From assembly GCA_019648995.1 (NCBI GenBank), contig BLXT01002790.1, positions 386,727 to 413,486 of the forward strand: a stretch of 26,760 nt of DNA, in the 5' to 3' direction. The notes below the pieces were generated by a model, which was not told the origin of the DNA, ran no database searches, and saw nothing but the letters and a program-made list of their open reading frames with translations. This document shows positions 1-11,225 of the stretch, piece by piece (the stretch's first letter is position 1; every line of letters starts with the position of its first letter). Position numbers and translations under genes: made by a program. This DNA comes from Plakobranchus ocellatus (Eukaryota; Mollusca; Gastropoda; Plakobranchidae).

Positions 1-987
1 TTTTTTTTTTGTAGCCGTAGGCTTTCCGTTGTAGAAACATAATGAAAGTTATGGATCAGATCTTGTAAAGAAGAGCTTTAAATGAAAGTGCTAATTTTAA
101 ACTCTTAAACAAAACAAAAACAAGGGCTATGGTATCGCCATGTGTTGCTGTGTCAAAGTTTGTGAGTACTAAATGAGGAAGTTAAAATCAGTTGGGAAAA
201 AAATTCTATCAAAGAATCAGATTTTGTTCTTTGTGTCTCCTTGACAATAATGGACAAAATCTTAAGGCACAAACACAAACAGTATTAAAAGCAGAGCTTT
301 ATGTAGTTATTTACATATTTGTAATTAGTTTTCACTTCTGTGGTTCTTATTGTTATGTCATAGGAATATGATACTGTGACAGAAGACGCAAACTTCAGCT
401 TGTGATTTTGTCCGCATCCTAAGTTTTGTATGACTTTGTTTGAGAAGATTTTTTTTTTCTTAATTGTTCGTGCAGTATTGTTTTCAGGCCTTGAATTTTA
501 AGATGAGAAAGGGCTCTTAGTAGTTTTATTTGGAATATACATGACTTACAGTTGTGCATGAAATGGCTAATGGCTAAACGAAAAGTTCTGTGTATGATGT
601 GGACACAATTCTCATTTATCTCAATGCAATATGTTAAAGCCAAATTTTTCTGTTCAAGATTGCATTAAATTAAAAATGTCACAAATACAATATAAGTTGA
701 AACATTTTTAAAGACACTTAATTTTTAAAAAGAAATAAATAGGAGGCTGAGATATAAATAAGTCACAGTATCATGTGAAACAATAATGTTTAATCCATTT
801 CAGTCCCTTATCTCATACTTTTCCCTTTAGAAAAAGTATACACCCCTACATATTTATTTCAATTTGAGAAGTGTAGATTAATTCTTTTTTATTATTGAAC
901 ATCTGTCAGTAACGTACAATTATGTTGTCTATTGTTCGTCTTTGTTTCTGTATGTAGTAATAATTTTTCCTTTTTTTTTTTCTTCAG
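1..987 (+). other. WTAP: Partial WTAP intron upstream of the first visible exon
   Basis: This AT-rich stretch ends in a strong splice acceptor, a long T tract followed by TTCTTCAG at 980-987. I looked for the preceding WTAP exon, which should end in codon phase 2, and saw no frame resembling it, so that exon is probably left of the window. The stretch starts with a T run and contains no recognisable repeat or gene. The short open frames here are low-complexity chance frames. Confidence 0.7.
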
Positions 988-1142
988 TCAAACAGGGATG
1001 CGAGTAATGGCCCGTTGTCGTATGTTGCTGCAGGAAAATCAGGAGTTAGGCAAAATGATCTCATCAGGTCGGACAGCTCGATTAGAGGGAGAGATAGTAC
1101 TACACAAGGCTCTTGCCACAGAAATGAAGAAAAATCAGAAAG
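988..1142 (+). CDS. WTAP: WTAP internal exon (coiled-coil region), m6A writer scaffold
   Basis: This 155 bp exon encodes 51 complete codons plus split codons at both ends. Its product reads SQTGMRVMARCRMLLQENQE, followed by a segment with the LEGEI motif. It matches the central coiled coil of WTAP, where the human protein reads SQTGKKLMAKCRMLIQENQE. WTAP (Drosophila Fl(2)d) is a nuclear scaffold that holds the METTL3-METTL14 methyltransferase and the VIRMA/ZC3H13/HAKAI subunits together for mRNA N6-adenosine methylation, and it also affects splicing. The acceptor is TTCTTCAG|T. The donor is AAAG|GTTGGT, with one base left over that joins the next exon to make a Glu codon. The N-terminal part that contacts METTL3 would be encoded left of the window. 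Confidence 0.93.
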
Positions 1143-3309
1143 GTTGGTGCTATATATACATTACATATCACTTATACCTATTTATATTGTGCTTAGCACA
1201 TGTCCTTTTAAAAAAACAAAATGGATCCATGCTATTTAAGGTATGCAAACACATCATAGAAATTTGCACTTGGATTGAAATTTATGATGAAGCTCAGACC
1301 TTAAAAGTGAAATTTTGAGAAAAGAAATTGAATCTTAAACTGGAAATATAATCCAAATATATTTGTCTAAGAATTATTCTTAAAGAATTTTTGGCTAAGC
1401 CATGGTTAGAACTTTTTATTTGTGCAAGAGGATGTAAAGAATAAATTGGCAATAAAATGATGCTTTTGCTCATAACACTTCATACAATATTTTGTGCAAG
1501 ATTTTATTAATGTCAATACCTTTGTAAGAACACCTTTTAAAATCAAAATGTACACTTTGTGGTTCGTCTTATTGGCCTGAAATACACGGTATGTATGAAG
1601 CCAATATTTCATTGTTCAGAAATACCCAGCGTTTTACACAATTTTTATTAGGTTTTCTATGTGGTCAATAGGCTGTAAGAATGAAATAGCTATAATAAGT
1701 GCATATATATTTAAGTATTTCAATGGCTGTTTAGCATATGTCTTTATGCTACACTGTGATTCGGCTTCATTTGATTGAAACCAGCTAGTGGCATTCATTA
1801 GACCTGTTGACCTTCTCATATTTTTTTTTTTCCGCCATCTGATCTCTTTACACAATCGTTTCTGTCCTCATATCTGCAGTGAGATGAGGGGAATAAGGGA
1901 AATCATTTTATAGCACTGATTCAAAAAATAGAGTCTTAGAGAAGGAAAGAATAAGCACCATAGCCATAATTAAATACTGTGGTTTCAAAAGGAAATTTTT
2001 TTTTTTTTTAACAAGTGTGCAAAGAAAAACTAACTAAATGTGATGCTTTAAACCAGTACAAAAGAATAGCATGTGGCAACTTACCTATTATAATCTTGTT
2101 TTTAGAATAAGTTTAAAATAATGAAAAAAAATATATTGTATACTCATCTCTATTTAAACAATTATATATTTGTAGTGTCATCACAATATGAGATATATCA
2201 TAATTATCAGTTTTCAACATCCATCCAGATTTTCTCCTTTGGCAGAGTCTTGCTGTTTTGATTCTATTTGCTATTACTAGAGTCAATTGTGAGGCTCTCT
2301 GCAGAAAGGGCCCACATGTTGTACAGGCAATAACTGAGATACAGAGCAAAATATTTTCGAAATCAACCTCACCCACTTTTTGGACTTTTTTGTATTAAAA
2401 GTTTCATGGACATCTCAACAAGACTTCTAAATATTTTTCAGACACATGTTGTGTTAAAAAATACAGAAAAAGCATACATCTTTCAGTGGTGCATGTCTGA
2501 TTTCAGGGGCAAATTTTAGGCAATCTTCAAACTCACATAGACATACGGTGTTTACTCCCTAGGTTCAAAATGGGACAGATTTACCCAGGTTGCTTCAAAT
2601 ATACAGTGAAATCCTCAAAAGCCAAAGACTGATAATCAAAACTTCACATAAATTAAGGTGTCCCAAGATGCTCGCATTTATTTATTTTGTTTTTGTTAAT
2701 TTCAAACTCATAATCATAATGAATAGATATGACTTTTTGAGTTGAAGCAAACACCAGCATGGTGGACATTGAAAAATTTGTTCCCCGCTTTTTGTAGTAA
2801 AGTTGATCAAAAGTTGTAAATGGTGTATGGCCTATACTGTAGACCTAGATTAAAAAGAAGGTTTTAAAGAACAAACAAAACAAAATAGCCCAAATCCTCG
2901 TAATTTGAAATTTTCGTCCTTTCCAATGAAATTTAAACCATGGGGTTTGAACTGTATTTTTTAAAACCATTTTATGTTCAACTTTTATCGCATTATACAT
3001 TTTGTTATTTCTATCAGGTATATCAGCTGTACAAATATAAACTTGGAAACAAAAAAGGTGACAGCTGTATGCAAATGTAAAGCAGTAGCTTCTTGATTTG
3101 TAAAATAATATGTTAGATTCAAGTTATTTTTCATTTTTCAAGGCATTACCAAAACAATGCCATTACTAAGATAGGTGATTTTATAGCAAAAAAAGAATGG
3201 AAACAGATCATTCCATTCTATTATATACAGGAAAAAAAGTTAAATTCAGTAGGAGTAAAAAAGACTCAAAGCAGAAGAATCATCTTCTTTTGTTTTTGCT
3301 TTGTTTCAG
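1143..3309 (+). other. WTAP: WTAP intron between the two visible exons
   Basis: The 2.17 kb intron starts with GTTGGT after AAAG and ends with TTGTTTCAG before AGCTAG. It is AT-rich with several A and T homopolymers. I see no internal exon in the correct phase, no recognisable transposon and no RNA gene. Open frames on either strand are short and resemble no known protein. Confidence 0.75.
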
Positions 3310-4496
3310 AGCTAGATGAATTTGTTGGGGAGCTTGAAGAAGACGTGGATGGCATGCAAGGGATGATTTTATTATTGAGGCAGCAGTTGAAGGAAGCTCA
3401 AGAGCAGATAGCTCGTCTGCAAACTGAAAATGAGCAGCTGAGGACGTTAAGGATACCCCCTGAACCTGAACCAGGGGGTAGTAGCTTAGCAAATAGTAGT
3501 GCAACCACACCTACACATTCATGGAGTGATGCAGAGCAAAATTCTGGTGTTGCCCCTGGCACTTCTGTTCACTCTGTTGCTCAAGACACTACAAGCAAGG
3601 CATCAGCTCAGAAGCATACATCATTGGCAAATTCTTCTACAGTTTTTAAAGTAGAAGCAGATGCAGCGGGATCCCTTTCAGCAGGAGTTGAAACCAACCA
3701 TGATCACCTTTTATCAAGTACCCATCCCTTTGATGAGTTCAACTCAGGATTATTTGCCTCTAAAGTGACTCCAGATTCAGGTGTTCTCACCCAGGAAGAA
3801 GAAGAGGAAACATCTGTAGATGCACCTGATTTTACATCAGCGGCAAGACTCCACGACTCAAAACAAATTCCACAATCCTGTGATCAACTAGATATTTTTC
3901 AGAATACTACTGATAAAAAAACAAGCTCTAAAGAAAACACAAGCAGTGACCTCGAAATAGCGCCTCAGGTATCACTACCCGAGTCTTTATCAGGAAAAAC
4001 GACTCCACCACCTATGCTTAACGAAGTTTCTCAAGGCACACAGAGCCCAGACATCAAGTCCAAGGTTTTTGTGGAGAATGACCATGTAAGGACTACATCT
4101 CTATCAACATCCATTGCTACACATAGCAGCATTGACACTAACAGCACAAACTGCTCCAGTCACAGCCTCCATCCCGGCTCAACACAGAAATCTGAGACAA
4201 GAACTAAAGAAATGGCAGAATCTCAGACTGCCATAAACTTTTCAGTTGAGGGGGGCACTTTTATTCAGGAATCAAATAATGCAATTGCAAGAACTAAAGA
4301 AAGCCTGCCTCTTTCTAGCGATGAGGTAGTTACAACTGAGCAGACTGTCAATCAACAAGGAACAGGTGAGACAGAGAACAAATCAGAATTGCATCAGTCT
4401 CTAGGATTAGGTACAGACTCAAAAGTAGAGGATGACAAGATGGAATGTCCAAGTTCATTAGGGCTTGTTAATGGTAGTGCCAAAGCACATAACTGA
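3310..4496 (+). CDS. WTAP: WTAP terminal coding exon: end of coiled coil plus long Ser/Thr-rich tail
   Basis: The exon joins exon 988-1142 in phase (G|AG = Glu) and encodes 394 residues before TGA. The first 50 or so residues continue the WTAP coiled coil: ELDEFVGELEEDVDGMQ matches human DELNDFIIQLDEEVEGMQ, and LLLRQQLKEAQEQIARLQ follows with Leu/Gln/Glu heptads. The remaining roughly 345 residues are rich in Ser, Thr, Asn, Glu and Gln. They include a five-Glu run (TQEEEEETS), two SLANSS blocks and two RTKE blocks, and no folded domain is visible. Human WTAP is 396 residues in total with a tail of roughly 150, so this tail is more than twice as long. An acidic, phosphorylatable disordered tail is typical of the family, but this sequence is not alignable by eye with the vertebrate one. 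Confidence 0.93.
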
Positions 4497-6228
4497 GGAC
4501 CCTGGGGTGGGTGGAGATATTTCATGTTTAAAATGATTTCCTTAGTTAATCTGATTTGCACTGCGCAATGGCTGCCATTTCTGTATTTGTTAACTTTCGT
4601 AAAATCCAAGTTTTTTAAAAAGAGGTTGAGTCTTGTATGTTTCACTCACAGCAAACATGGAAAAATCCTTTTTTTTCCCCAGCAAGCAGTTGTGTACTTT
4701 TTGGTTAAAAATATGTTGCTTGAATTTTAAAGAAAAAAAAGAAGCGAAGAGTCAGGTACTCAAGAAAAGTAAAGAGCAATATAATATTTGCTTCTCTAAC
4801 CCTTTTCAGAAAAAATGCTTCCTTTTGGCAAAATTGCTAAACTTATCTCTTAAAGAAAATGAACAGATGGAAGTGTAGGGAAACATTTGTTTTTAAGCTC
4901 TGATAGAAACCTTTAAGGAAAATGTTGTAATTGGCGAGTCTATGATATGATTTTATTCATTGAAAAGAAACATAATTTTTCTTTTAATACATGACAAGTA
5001 TAAAGTAGGCATTGATTTTTTTTTTTAATTTTTCTGTTTTGTTTTTCTGTAATTATATATTACAAGACAAGGTATAATCCTACTAGTGCTGTTACTGTTA
5101 GCCCTTTTAAGACCAGTTGAGTTTCTTGCATCCAGGATGATGCACAGCGAAAAGGCTAAGAAAATGTTTTTGCAGTAATATATTAATTTTCAACGTTTTA
5201 CTGCAAAATTACAATATGGCAAACTTTATCTGTGCTGAGTGAGCCAATAGTGCATTCATTAGGGGTCATTATTTCACCATAAGGGGCAACATAATCTAAA
5301 AAAGTAAAATGTAATGGATCGTAGACCAGTTTTATACCTTTTTTTTTTTAGAGGAAAAACAAGGAGTAGCCTATGATTTTATGTCTGAAGTGCAGAATGA
5401 GTGATTTGTATTCTGTGTTGCTTGTGGATTTAGGGGAAAAAAATTGTAATTTTTTTTCTTGTCTAGTCCTTTCTGACTTTTTTTTTTTTTTAGGTTTCTA
5501 GTATATCTTGTATATTGATATGCATTTTGTTTGCCTCTCAACTGGCAATCTTTATAGAATATCAGACTAGCTTGCTTGTAATCTTTCATGTTGCAGTTCA
5601 AACCATGGACATTGAAGAATTCAATTTGATTTTTTTTTTCTAACCAAGAAGTAAATTTGTATACATTTTAGTTGTTTTCCACCCTTTCGCCCCCTGATTC
5701 ATTGAGGTATTTCTAAAGAAAATATTTTAAATTTATTTCCTTGTGTCTTGACTGCATCAATAGTTTAAAGCCTTAATTGAATAATGAGCAGGCCCGTATT
5801 TTGTTGGATTTTTTTTTATGTGAATATATATAGACAAATCATAATTTTTACAATTACGGAAATTCATGTAAAACACAAAAAGCACCTTGCACATTATTTG
5901 GTGTTCACCTTTTTTTTTAAATTATTATTATTTTACTTAACAAAGCTTGAAGTTTGGTTTTTTTTTTATTTTTGAATGTTTAAATCAGAATATGTGTTAA
6001 TAGGCAGTTTTTCTATTATCCTTCAAAATTATCTTCTAACGTAAATAAGGCATTACTGCTTTTTTACCTCCCATAAATTATGATTTTTATGAATCCTAGG
6101 GCTTTTTTTTATGCAAAGCTTACAAAAATTCAGAGTGTGGAAAAGACTTCAAACTATTAAAATGATATGCTGATGAGATTAAAACAATATTTTTCAAAAA
6201 ACATGAAGTGCCACTGTTGCAGGATTGA

Positions 6229-6234
6229 AATAAA
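6229..6234 (+). terminator. WTAP: Possible proximal poly(A) signal of WTAP
   Basis: AATAAA in the context GAAATAAAATGC. The downstream sequence is pyrimidine-rich (CTCCTCTTTCTCTCC) rather than GU-rich, so it is a weaker candidate than the signal at 6591. Confidence 0.35.
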
Positions 6235-6590
6235 ATGCTAAATTTGTTGATCTATTCCTCCTCTTTCTCTCCTTCCTCCCCCCTCCATCTTTTTCTTTTA
6301 TAAAATATCTTACCTTGCTGTCTGTGTTATGGCCATGGTGTTGAGAAGAAACTGACTGCCTTGAATTTAAAGCATCATGGATTTTAGGCTCTTCATGAGA
6401 TTTTTTTTTTTCCATGTTGGCAACATACCCTGTTAGAATACATTTTGTGTTGCTTGTCCCAAACAATGTCATAGCCTTAAGTCATCTTAAATAGCTGTCG
6501 GTGGGCTTCATAAGTCGTATCTGCAGCTTATTTTGCGCTGTTAATATTATAATATTAATGTTCATGTGAATTGTGATGACAAACATATGA

Positions 6591-6596
6591 AATAAA
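6591..6596 (+). terminator. WTAP: Probable main poly(A) signal of WTAP
   Basis: AATAAA is followed 20-60 bp later by T/GT-rich sequence (TTATTGTTGTGTTATTTG, then GTGTATTTTGTGG), which is the usual arrangement of hexamer, cleavage site and downstream GU-rich element. It lies about 2.1 kb after the WTAP stop. Confidence 0.6.
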
Positions 6597-6615
6597 AATA
6601 TAATACTGTTGTATA

Positions 6616-7390
6616 ATTTTTTTATTGTTGTGTTATTTGCGTGTATTTTGTGGTCTGAATAAGTTGGTAATTTATTTTTTTTGTTGGATTAGGTCATACA
6701 CAGTTTTATAAAGGCCAATATCGATGGTATAAAGTATTATATAAGAGCCAATTTTTGTGAAAATTAATCATGTTATTAGATATGACTCCACTAAACCACA
6801 TTCTTTTTTCTTCTGTCTTTTCTTTTACACCTTCAGAAAAGCTACCATTCACCATAATCTCAGATTATCCCTATTATTATAACAGCAATGATAATCTCTG
6901 CTCATTCACCATCTTGAATATGTTTTTCAGTTTGCAGTTAATACATGTACTCATTTTGGCATTTCCATTTTAGCTGCTCTTTGGGTCTTTTGTGTCAGTA
7001 AATTTTTTTTTTCAATCATGTAGAGTATTTTTCAATGTTGCATGTTTTTCTTGCTTTCCACATAAGTACTTGTGACTTACTGACTTAGGGGATGTTTTCT
7101 TCAGTTCTCTTTGCCACTAATTTACAAGATAACCATTTGTTGACATCTCTTACTGAATTGCAATTTTGTTTTTTTACATGTAGTAATGTTCTGTTCAGTT
7201 CTCTTTTCAGAGTGAATTTTTTTATTTCTAAATTTTATTAAAATTCTAGGTCAGTATAAGTCTATAAGGTAAACTTTTCTCCAAATTTGTCTGGCTTAAG
7301 TTTTTTTTTTTTCGTTGTTTTTTTGTTTTTTTGTTTTTTTTACGAAAAGGACAAGTTAGTAAGGTAGATATATATATCATATTTGACAGA
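6616..7390. other. Intergenic AT-rich spacer, nothing recognised
   Basis: No gene or repeat is recognised here. The stretch holds T homopolymers and, at 7301-7341, a run of T blocks separated by single G or C bases. The open frame at 6770-6973 codes for a low-complexity hydrophobic peptide without resemblance to anything known. Confidence 0.6.
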
Positions 7391-7960
7391 GGTGGATTTA
7401 GGCAGCATACTGCCTTCCTAACCCAGGATTGATATTAGGCACCATATTGTCATGCCTTATAGAGAAAGATCCAGGTTGGGAGCTTCACTATCTCTGGCAG
7501 ATTCATAGAAACCATATCATTGTGCCTTTTAGAGTAAGTTGTAAATACAGTGCTTCCCTATTCTTGTCAGATTCATGGACACTATATCCCCATGCACTTT
7601 AGATTTAGATTCAGGTAGGGAGCCTCATTATCCCTGACAGATTCATAGGCACCATAATCATCATGCCTTTTACACCAGGTATAGGGAATAGGGTGCTTTG
7701 CTGTCCCTGTCCAGATTCAAAGGTACTGTACCTGTATCATCATCATTCCTTTTATATTTGAATCTAGAGAGGGTATCTCCTAATCCATAGCGGATTTACA
7801 GGCACTTTTTACTTTATGCCTTTTCACTTTTAGACCTAAATCAATGTAGCATGCCTCCAAATCCCTGGGAAGTTCATATACATTGTACTATTGTATAGCC
7901 CTTCAGGCTTAGACTTAAATTACAACTTTGCTTTTTGCGATTTGGGTCATGAACTTGTCA
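7391..7960. repeat. Decayed tandem repeat, period about 70-80 bp
   Basis: A unit beginning GATTCATAGGCACCATA, followed by TCATGCCTTTTAGA and then a CAGGTAGGGAGC-like segment, recurs with drift. Unit starts can be placed near 7432, 7500, 7570, 7640, 7713, 7793 and 7871, giving spacings of 68, 70, 70, 73, 80 and 78 bp. A less clear copy precedes at about 7395, and an isolated one lies at 8092 (GATTCATAGACTCCATATCA). Copies differ at many positions, so the array is old. Nothing in it looks coding. Confidence 0.8.
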
Positions 7961-8180
7961 ATATATCATTATTCCATTGAGTTGTAAAGTTAGGTCTAAG
8001 TCTAATGCCTCATAAATACTTTTACTAGTGGATTCTTAGCACACCCTTTTGTGTAAGATCAGTTTTGCCAGGTGCTTTCCAAACAATGGAGGATTCATAG
8101 ACTCCATATCATCATGTTTGTAGGATTGATTTTTGCAACTGGGATCATAATCTTGACAATCGAGACATCCATTTTATTTC
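7926..8180. repeat. Second-order duplication at the edge of the 70-bp array
   Basis: The segment near 7931 (CTTTTTGCGATTTGGGTCAT, then GAACTTGTCAATA) is repeated in degraded form near 8125 (ATTTTTGCAACTGGGATCAT, then AATCTTGACAATC). Together with the stray array unit at 8092, this suggests that a longer block containing several different sub-units was duplicated. Confidence 0.55.
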
Positions 8181-8269
8181 TAGTTGGTGATTCTAGATTT
8201 CTAGTTTAAATACTCTTAATGCTATTTTATTCTAGTGTAGCCCAAATACTGTGAAAATAATAAAAGTGA

Positions 8270-8525
8270 GTCCCACGCTTGGCCCAAGTATTGGGGAATC
8301 AAAAGCTGATTGTTCTTGGCATACTGCTTTCTGAGGTAGTTTGCCATTGTTTTCCTTGCCCCCTTCGTTTTCGCTGGATCTTAGAGACCTAGCTACCTAA
8401 TACCTATTTATTGCTGGATGGACACAGGGGAGCAATGAAAATTTTATTTGGCTCAGATTGATATTTGAACTTCAGACCTCTGAATTGGTAGCCAGTTGCC
8501 CTACCAGATAACTACTGCTCCTCCC
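8270..8525 (-). mobile_element. tRNA-derived SINE, minus orientation
   Basis: Read on the minus strand, the element begins GGGAGGAGCAGTAGTTATCTGG, an eroded RNA polymerase III box A at 8504-8514. A box B-like segment (GAAGTTCAAATATC) lies at 8460-8473. Beyond the tRNA-like head come CCTGTGTCCATCCAGCAATA and, further on, GGCAAACTACC and TGCCAAGAA. These blocks resemble the central domain of widespread metazoan SINEs, by memory of the pattern only. The promoter boxes are mutated, so it is presumably inactive. Confidence 0.65.
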
Positions 8526-9860
8526 TTAATACTTGGTATTAAATTACACTGTAGATTGTACTTCTATTTGTACATGTATTATGGTGCCTATATATCCTCC
8601 GCCACATTTGTTTGCATCCTTTCTGACATATGAAAAGGTAGGTTTACCAGCTGCTTATTCACCTAACCTGAACCCTCTAAATGGGAGCAAAAGTGAAAAT
8701 TCAAATTTACAGCAATTATCCTGAAACTGCTCAAAAATTAAAAATCATAGAAGCCTTGAGGATAATAATAATGGTGTGTGCCATTGTTAACCAACTTTAT
8801 CAAACATTTTGAACTTGCATGTCTGTAGCTTGAAAAGCTTTCTTGTCTTCTTTTATATTTTATTCAATTTCATCTTTAGTTCTATTTTTTTTTAATCTTA
8901 TACAGGCCTACTGTGTGTTGCCCATTGTGATGAAAAAAATTACATTCATTTGTAATTTTTTTGCACATCAAAGGCTGTTTGGGTACCTTTACTTTGGATT
9001 TTAATTAGTAGAATTTAAAGAAATAAGTACAATACATAACTTTACTCATTTGGTTTTTTTTGGTGATGCCAATTCTTTTATCAAGTTTGATCAAGGATAT
9101 CAAAGTTATAAACTAAGTTTGACTGCTTTCATTTGGATCATAATGTACTTGTCTTTCCAGTCAAACACATGTGAAATTGTGTTTTTTATTGCTTTCACTT
9201 TAATAGATGCCCTGTAAATCTGCCCTGGCAGCGATGATTGTATGAGTATGACTGATTCGATTGACTTTGGTGTCATAATGTTTTTCTTCAACTTCACTGA
9301 TTCAGTCCCCAGTGCCAACTAACTTTGTCCTACTGATTAATTTGATGCCCCATTAGTTAAATAAGGTTGTCTCACATTTAGCGCTATAGCAGTCAACTTC
9401 CATAGTAAAATGTCTCATATTGCACATTGTTTTTTTTTTAAATTGGATAATAAATTTTACAGTATAATCTTTTAGATTTTTTATGAAAAAGGAAAGAAGA
9501 AAAAAACAAAATTAACAAATTTGGTACTTATGACCTTTCCAAAGAATTCTGGGTGAAATATCCTCCAAAATCCTCATTATTCAGTTAATACAAAGGAAAA
9601 TTCAATTGAAAACTTTTTATAATACTAAATTAAATATCAATATGTAGTAACCTCAATACAGAAAATGGAGATGGAGATCTATATCTGACAAGTTCAGGTG
9701 TGTATTTTGCTTGCATCTGATGTTTTATGTCTAATACAGTGAATTGAAAACAGCTAGAACTAGACCTAAATGTTGAAGGCTCACTTCTCCCACCGTTACT
9801 GTTTTCAAGCTAAGTGCCTCTGGGTTTAGAATTAAGCTCTGGTTGATCATGTCACAAGTG
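8526..9860. other. Intergenic spacer, nothing recognised
   Basis: AT-rich sequence with no identified gene. An open frame on the minus strand at 9106-9318 (70 codons) has ordinary composition but no recognisable motif and no splice partner. At 9756-9775, CTAGACCTAAATGTTGAAGG resembles part of the piggyBac-like repeats at 21870 and 24762, which may mean that a tiny fragment of that family lies here. Confidence 0.5.
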
Positions 9861-9869
9861 TCTGATTTT

Positions 9870-10515
9870 CTCAGACTCGCTCACATTTTGTAATACTGAG
9901 CATTGACTGTGGTGTTGGTAGGAACTGGCCATCCCACTTTCTGAGAACTGTGCTTTCAACTTTCTCTGATCGAGGTCCTGTCCCTCCACTCAGTGGCTGT
10001 TTTTTTTTTGTCTGTGGATCCCATGAGTGAACCCACATTTTATCTCCAGGGACAATTCAATCTAAAAATCTGTCTGCTCTCTGTGGAATCTTTGAATGAA
10101 TTACATTGATGAGAATCTGACCCTGTAATTTTTTTGGTCAGGTGTCAGCAGGTGAGAAACCCATTTAGAAAACATTTTCTTTTGATCAAGTTTGTCCCTA
10201 AGAGTAAGAACCCTGTAAACCAAAGATTTTGATATCAGCACATGTACATCATCAGCAATCTCGTCACAACTTTTGTTGTGTGATGAGATTGCTATCTTCA
10301 GCTAAAGATTGCTAAACAGCAGTGAACTATGCATCTCAAGCTGTGAGAGGCCTCCCAGACTAGCTGTTGTCACTCATTTCAAAGGGCCCTTATGAAGTGG
10401 TTCTCATCCACTTTCCGGTTGTTTGAATGGAAGGTGCATGGTCTCCAAAAGCAGTTACTAGATCATTTTGTACTTCAGTGGCTGACTTGCCCAAGAGTAT
10501 TGAAAATTTTATTAC
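9870..10515 (-). pseudogene. Mariner-type transposase fossil
   Basis: Minus-strand translation in shifting frames recovers mariner transposase landmarks in the correct order. First comes an N-terminal helix-turn-helix, IKFSILLGKSATEVQNDL then AFGDHAPS. It is followed by KGPFEMSDNS-SGRPLTA (family: linker ending in SGRP) and DEIADDVHVLISKSLVY. Near 10130-10165 comes KWVSHLLTPDQKN (family: KWVPHLLT-DQK). After that come a GDKMWVHSWDPQTK-like segment around the first catalytic Asp region (family: GDETWVHHYDP) and a VNAQYY segment. Several stops and frameshifts interrupt it, and the C-terminal third is barely recognisable. It is a dead copy. I could not see its terminal inverted repeats. Confidence 0.85.
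10254..10293. repeat. Near-perfect hairpin inside the mariner fossil
   Basis: AGCAATCTCGTCACAAC (10254-10270), a four-T loop, and GTTGTGTGATGAGATTGCT (10275-10293) pair along almost their full length. One G-T pair and a two-base bulge are the only interruptions. It lies where the mariner coding frame is broken, so the right arm may be a small inverted duplication of the left. Confidence 0.7.
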
Positions 10516-11200
10516 AATACAAATGTAGTATGTTATGAACAATTTTTTGTTTTCCTGAACAATTATATTGCCAGCCATTGTGCTTTAACTTAACATAGAA
10601 AAGGGAAGCACACTTCATAAGCGTTCACCACTTAGTGCACAATTTTTGTTTCATGGGATTTTCTAACAAAATATATATCTAGAGATATGTAAAGCCTTGT
10701 TATTCTAGTCCATTTAGTTCATGAATGATACTTAAAGAAGGTGAACTTACTTTTGGGATGGACCCCGTAATTTGTCAAGAACAAGCAAAAAATATTGTCC
10801 AAATATATTCAATTCAATGGAAAGTCCAAAAGCTCAATGTTTTTTCTAGAATTCTTGTCTTTGATGTTGGCAAGCATCCTTGGTCATTGAGACCTCTCTT
10901 CTTTCATGTAGGATCAACTTTCCCTCAGATAACATGTTAGTATATGGGCATAACACGTCTAAACATTACCTCTTTAATTTTCCCCTCAATTAATACATGC
11001 ATAACCTTTCATCTCTTTTAAGTTGATATCCCATCTACTAGGACTTTTTCACTTTTTTTTTTTATTTAATTAAAAGTTACCAATTCCAACAACTAATTTT
11101 TTTTTTTTTGAAAATCTGGCATTCCATTATTTTATTTTTAATTAAGTTTATTAATGCAGAATCAAGAAGAGCACAAAAAAACACGAAGTGTATGTAAAAA
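10516..11200. other. Intergenic spacer, nothing recognised
   Basis: AT-rich sequence with homopolymers. The plus-strand open frame at 10725-10940 (71 codons) shows no recognisable motif, splice context or homologue, so I do not call it a gene. Confidence 0.5.
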
Positions 11201-11225
11201 ATTATAAACAATGGAAACTGAACAA

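Larger units (their letters stand above)
4497..6615 (+). other. WTAP: Probable WTAP 3' UTR
   Basis: The 2.1 kb after the WTAP stop codon is AT-rich, with many T homopolymers and no second gene. The most convincing transcript end is the AATAAA at 6591 with GT-rich sequence just beyond it. An earlier AATAAA at 6229 could give a shorter 3' UTR. A long AU-rich 3' UTR is plausible for WTAP, but the length is inferred from signals only. Confidence 0.6.

Noticed and set aside
1015-1239. Second plus-strand frame over the WTAP exon
   Set aside because: It is a shadow of the WTAP coiled-coil frame and runs across the splice donor into the intron.
9106-9318. 70-codon minus-strand open frame
   Set aside because: No motif, no splice sites in a sensible arrangement and no neighbouring exon; not distinguishable from chance.
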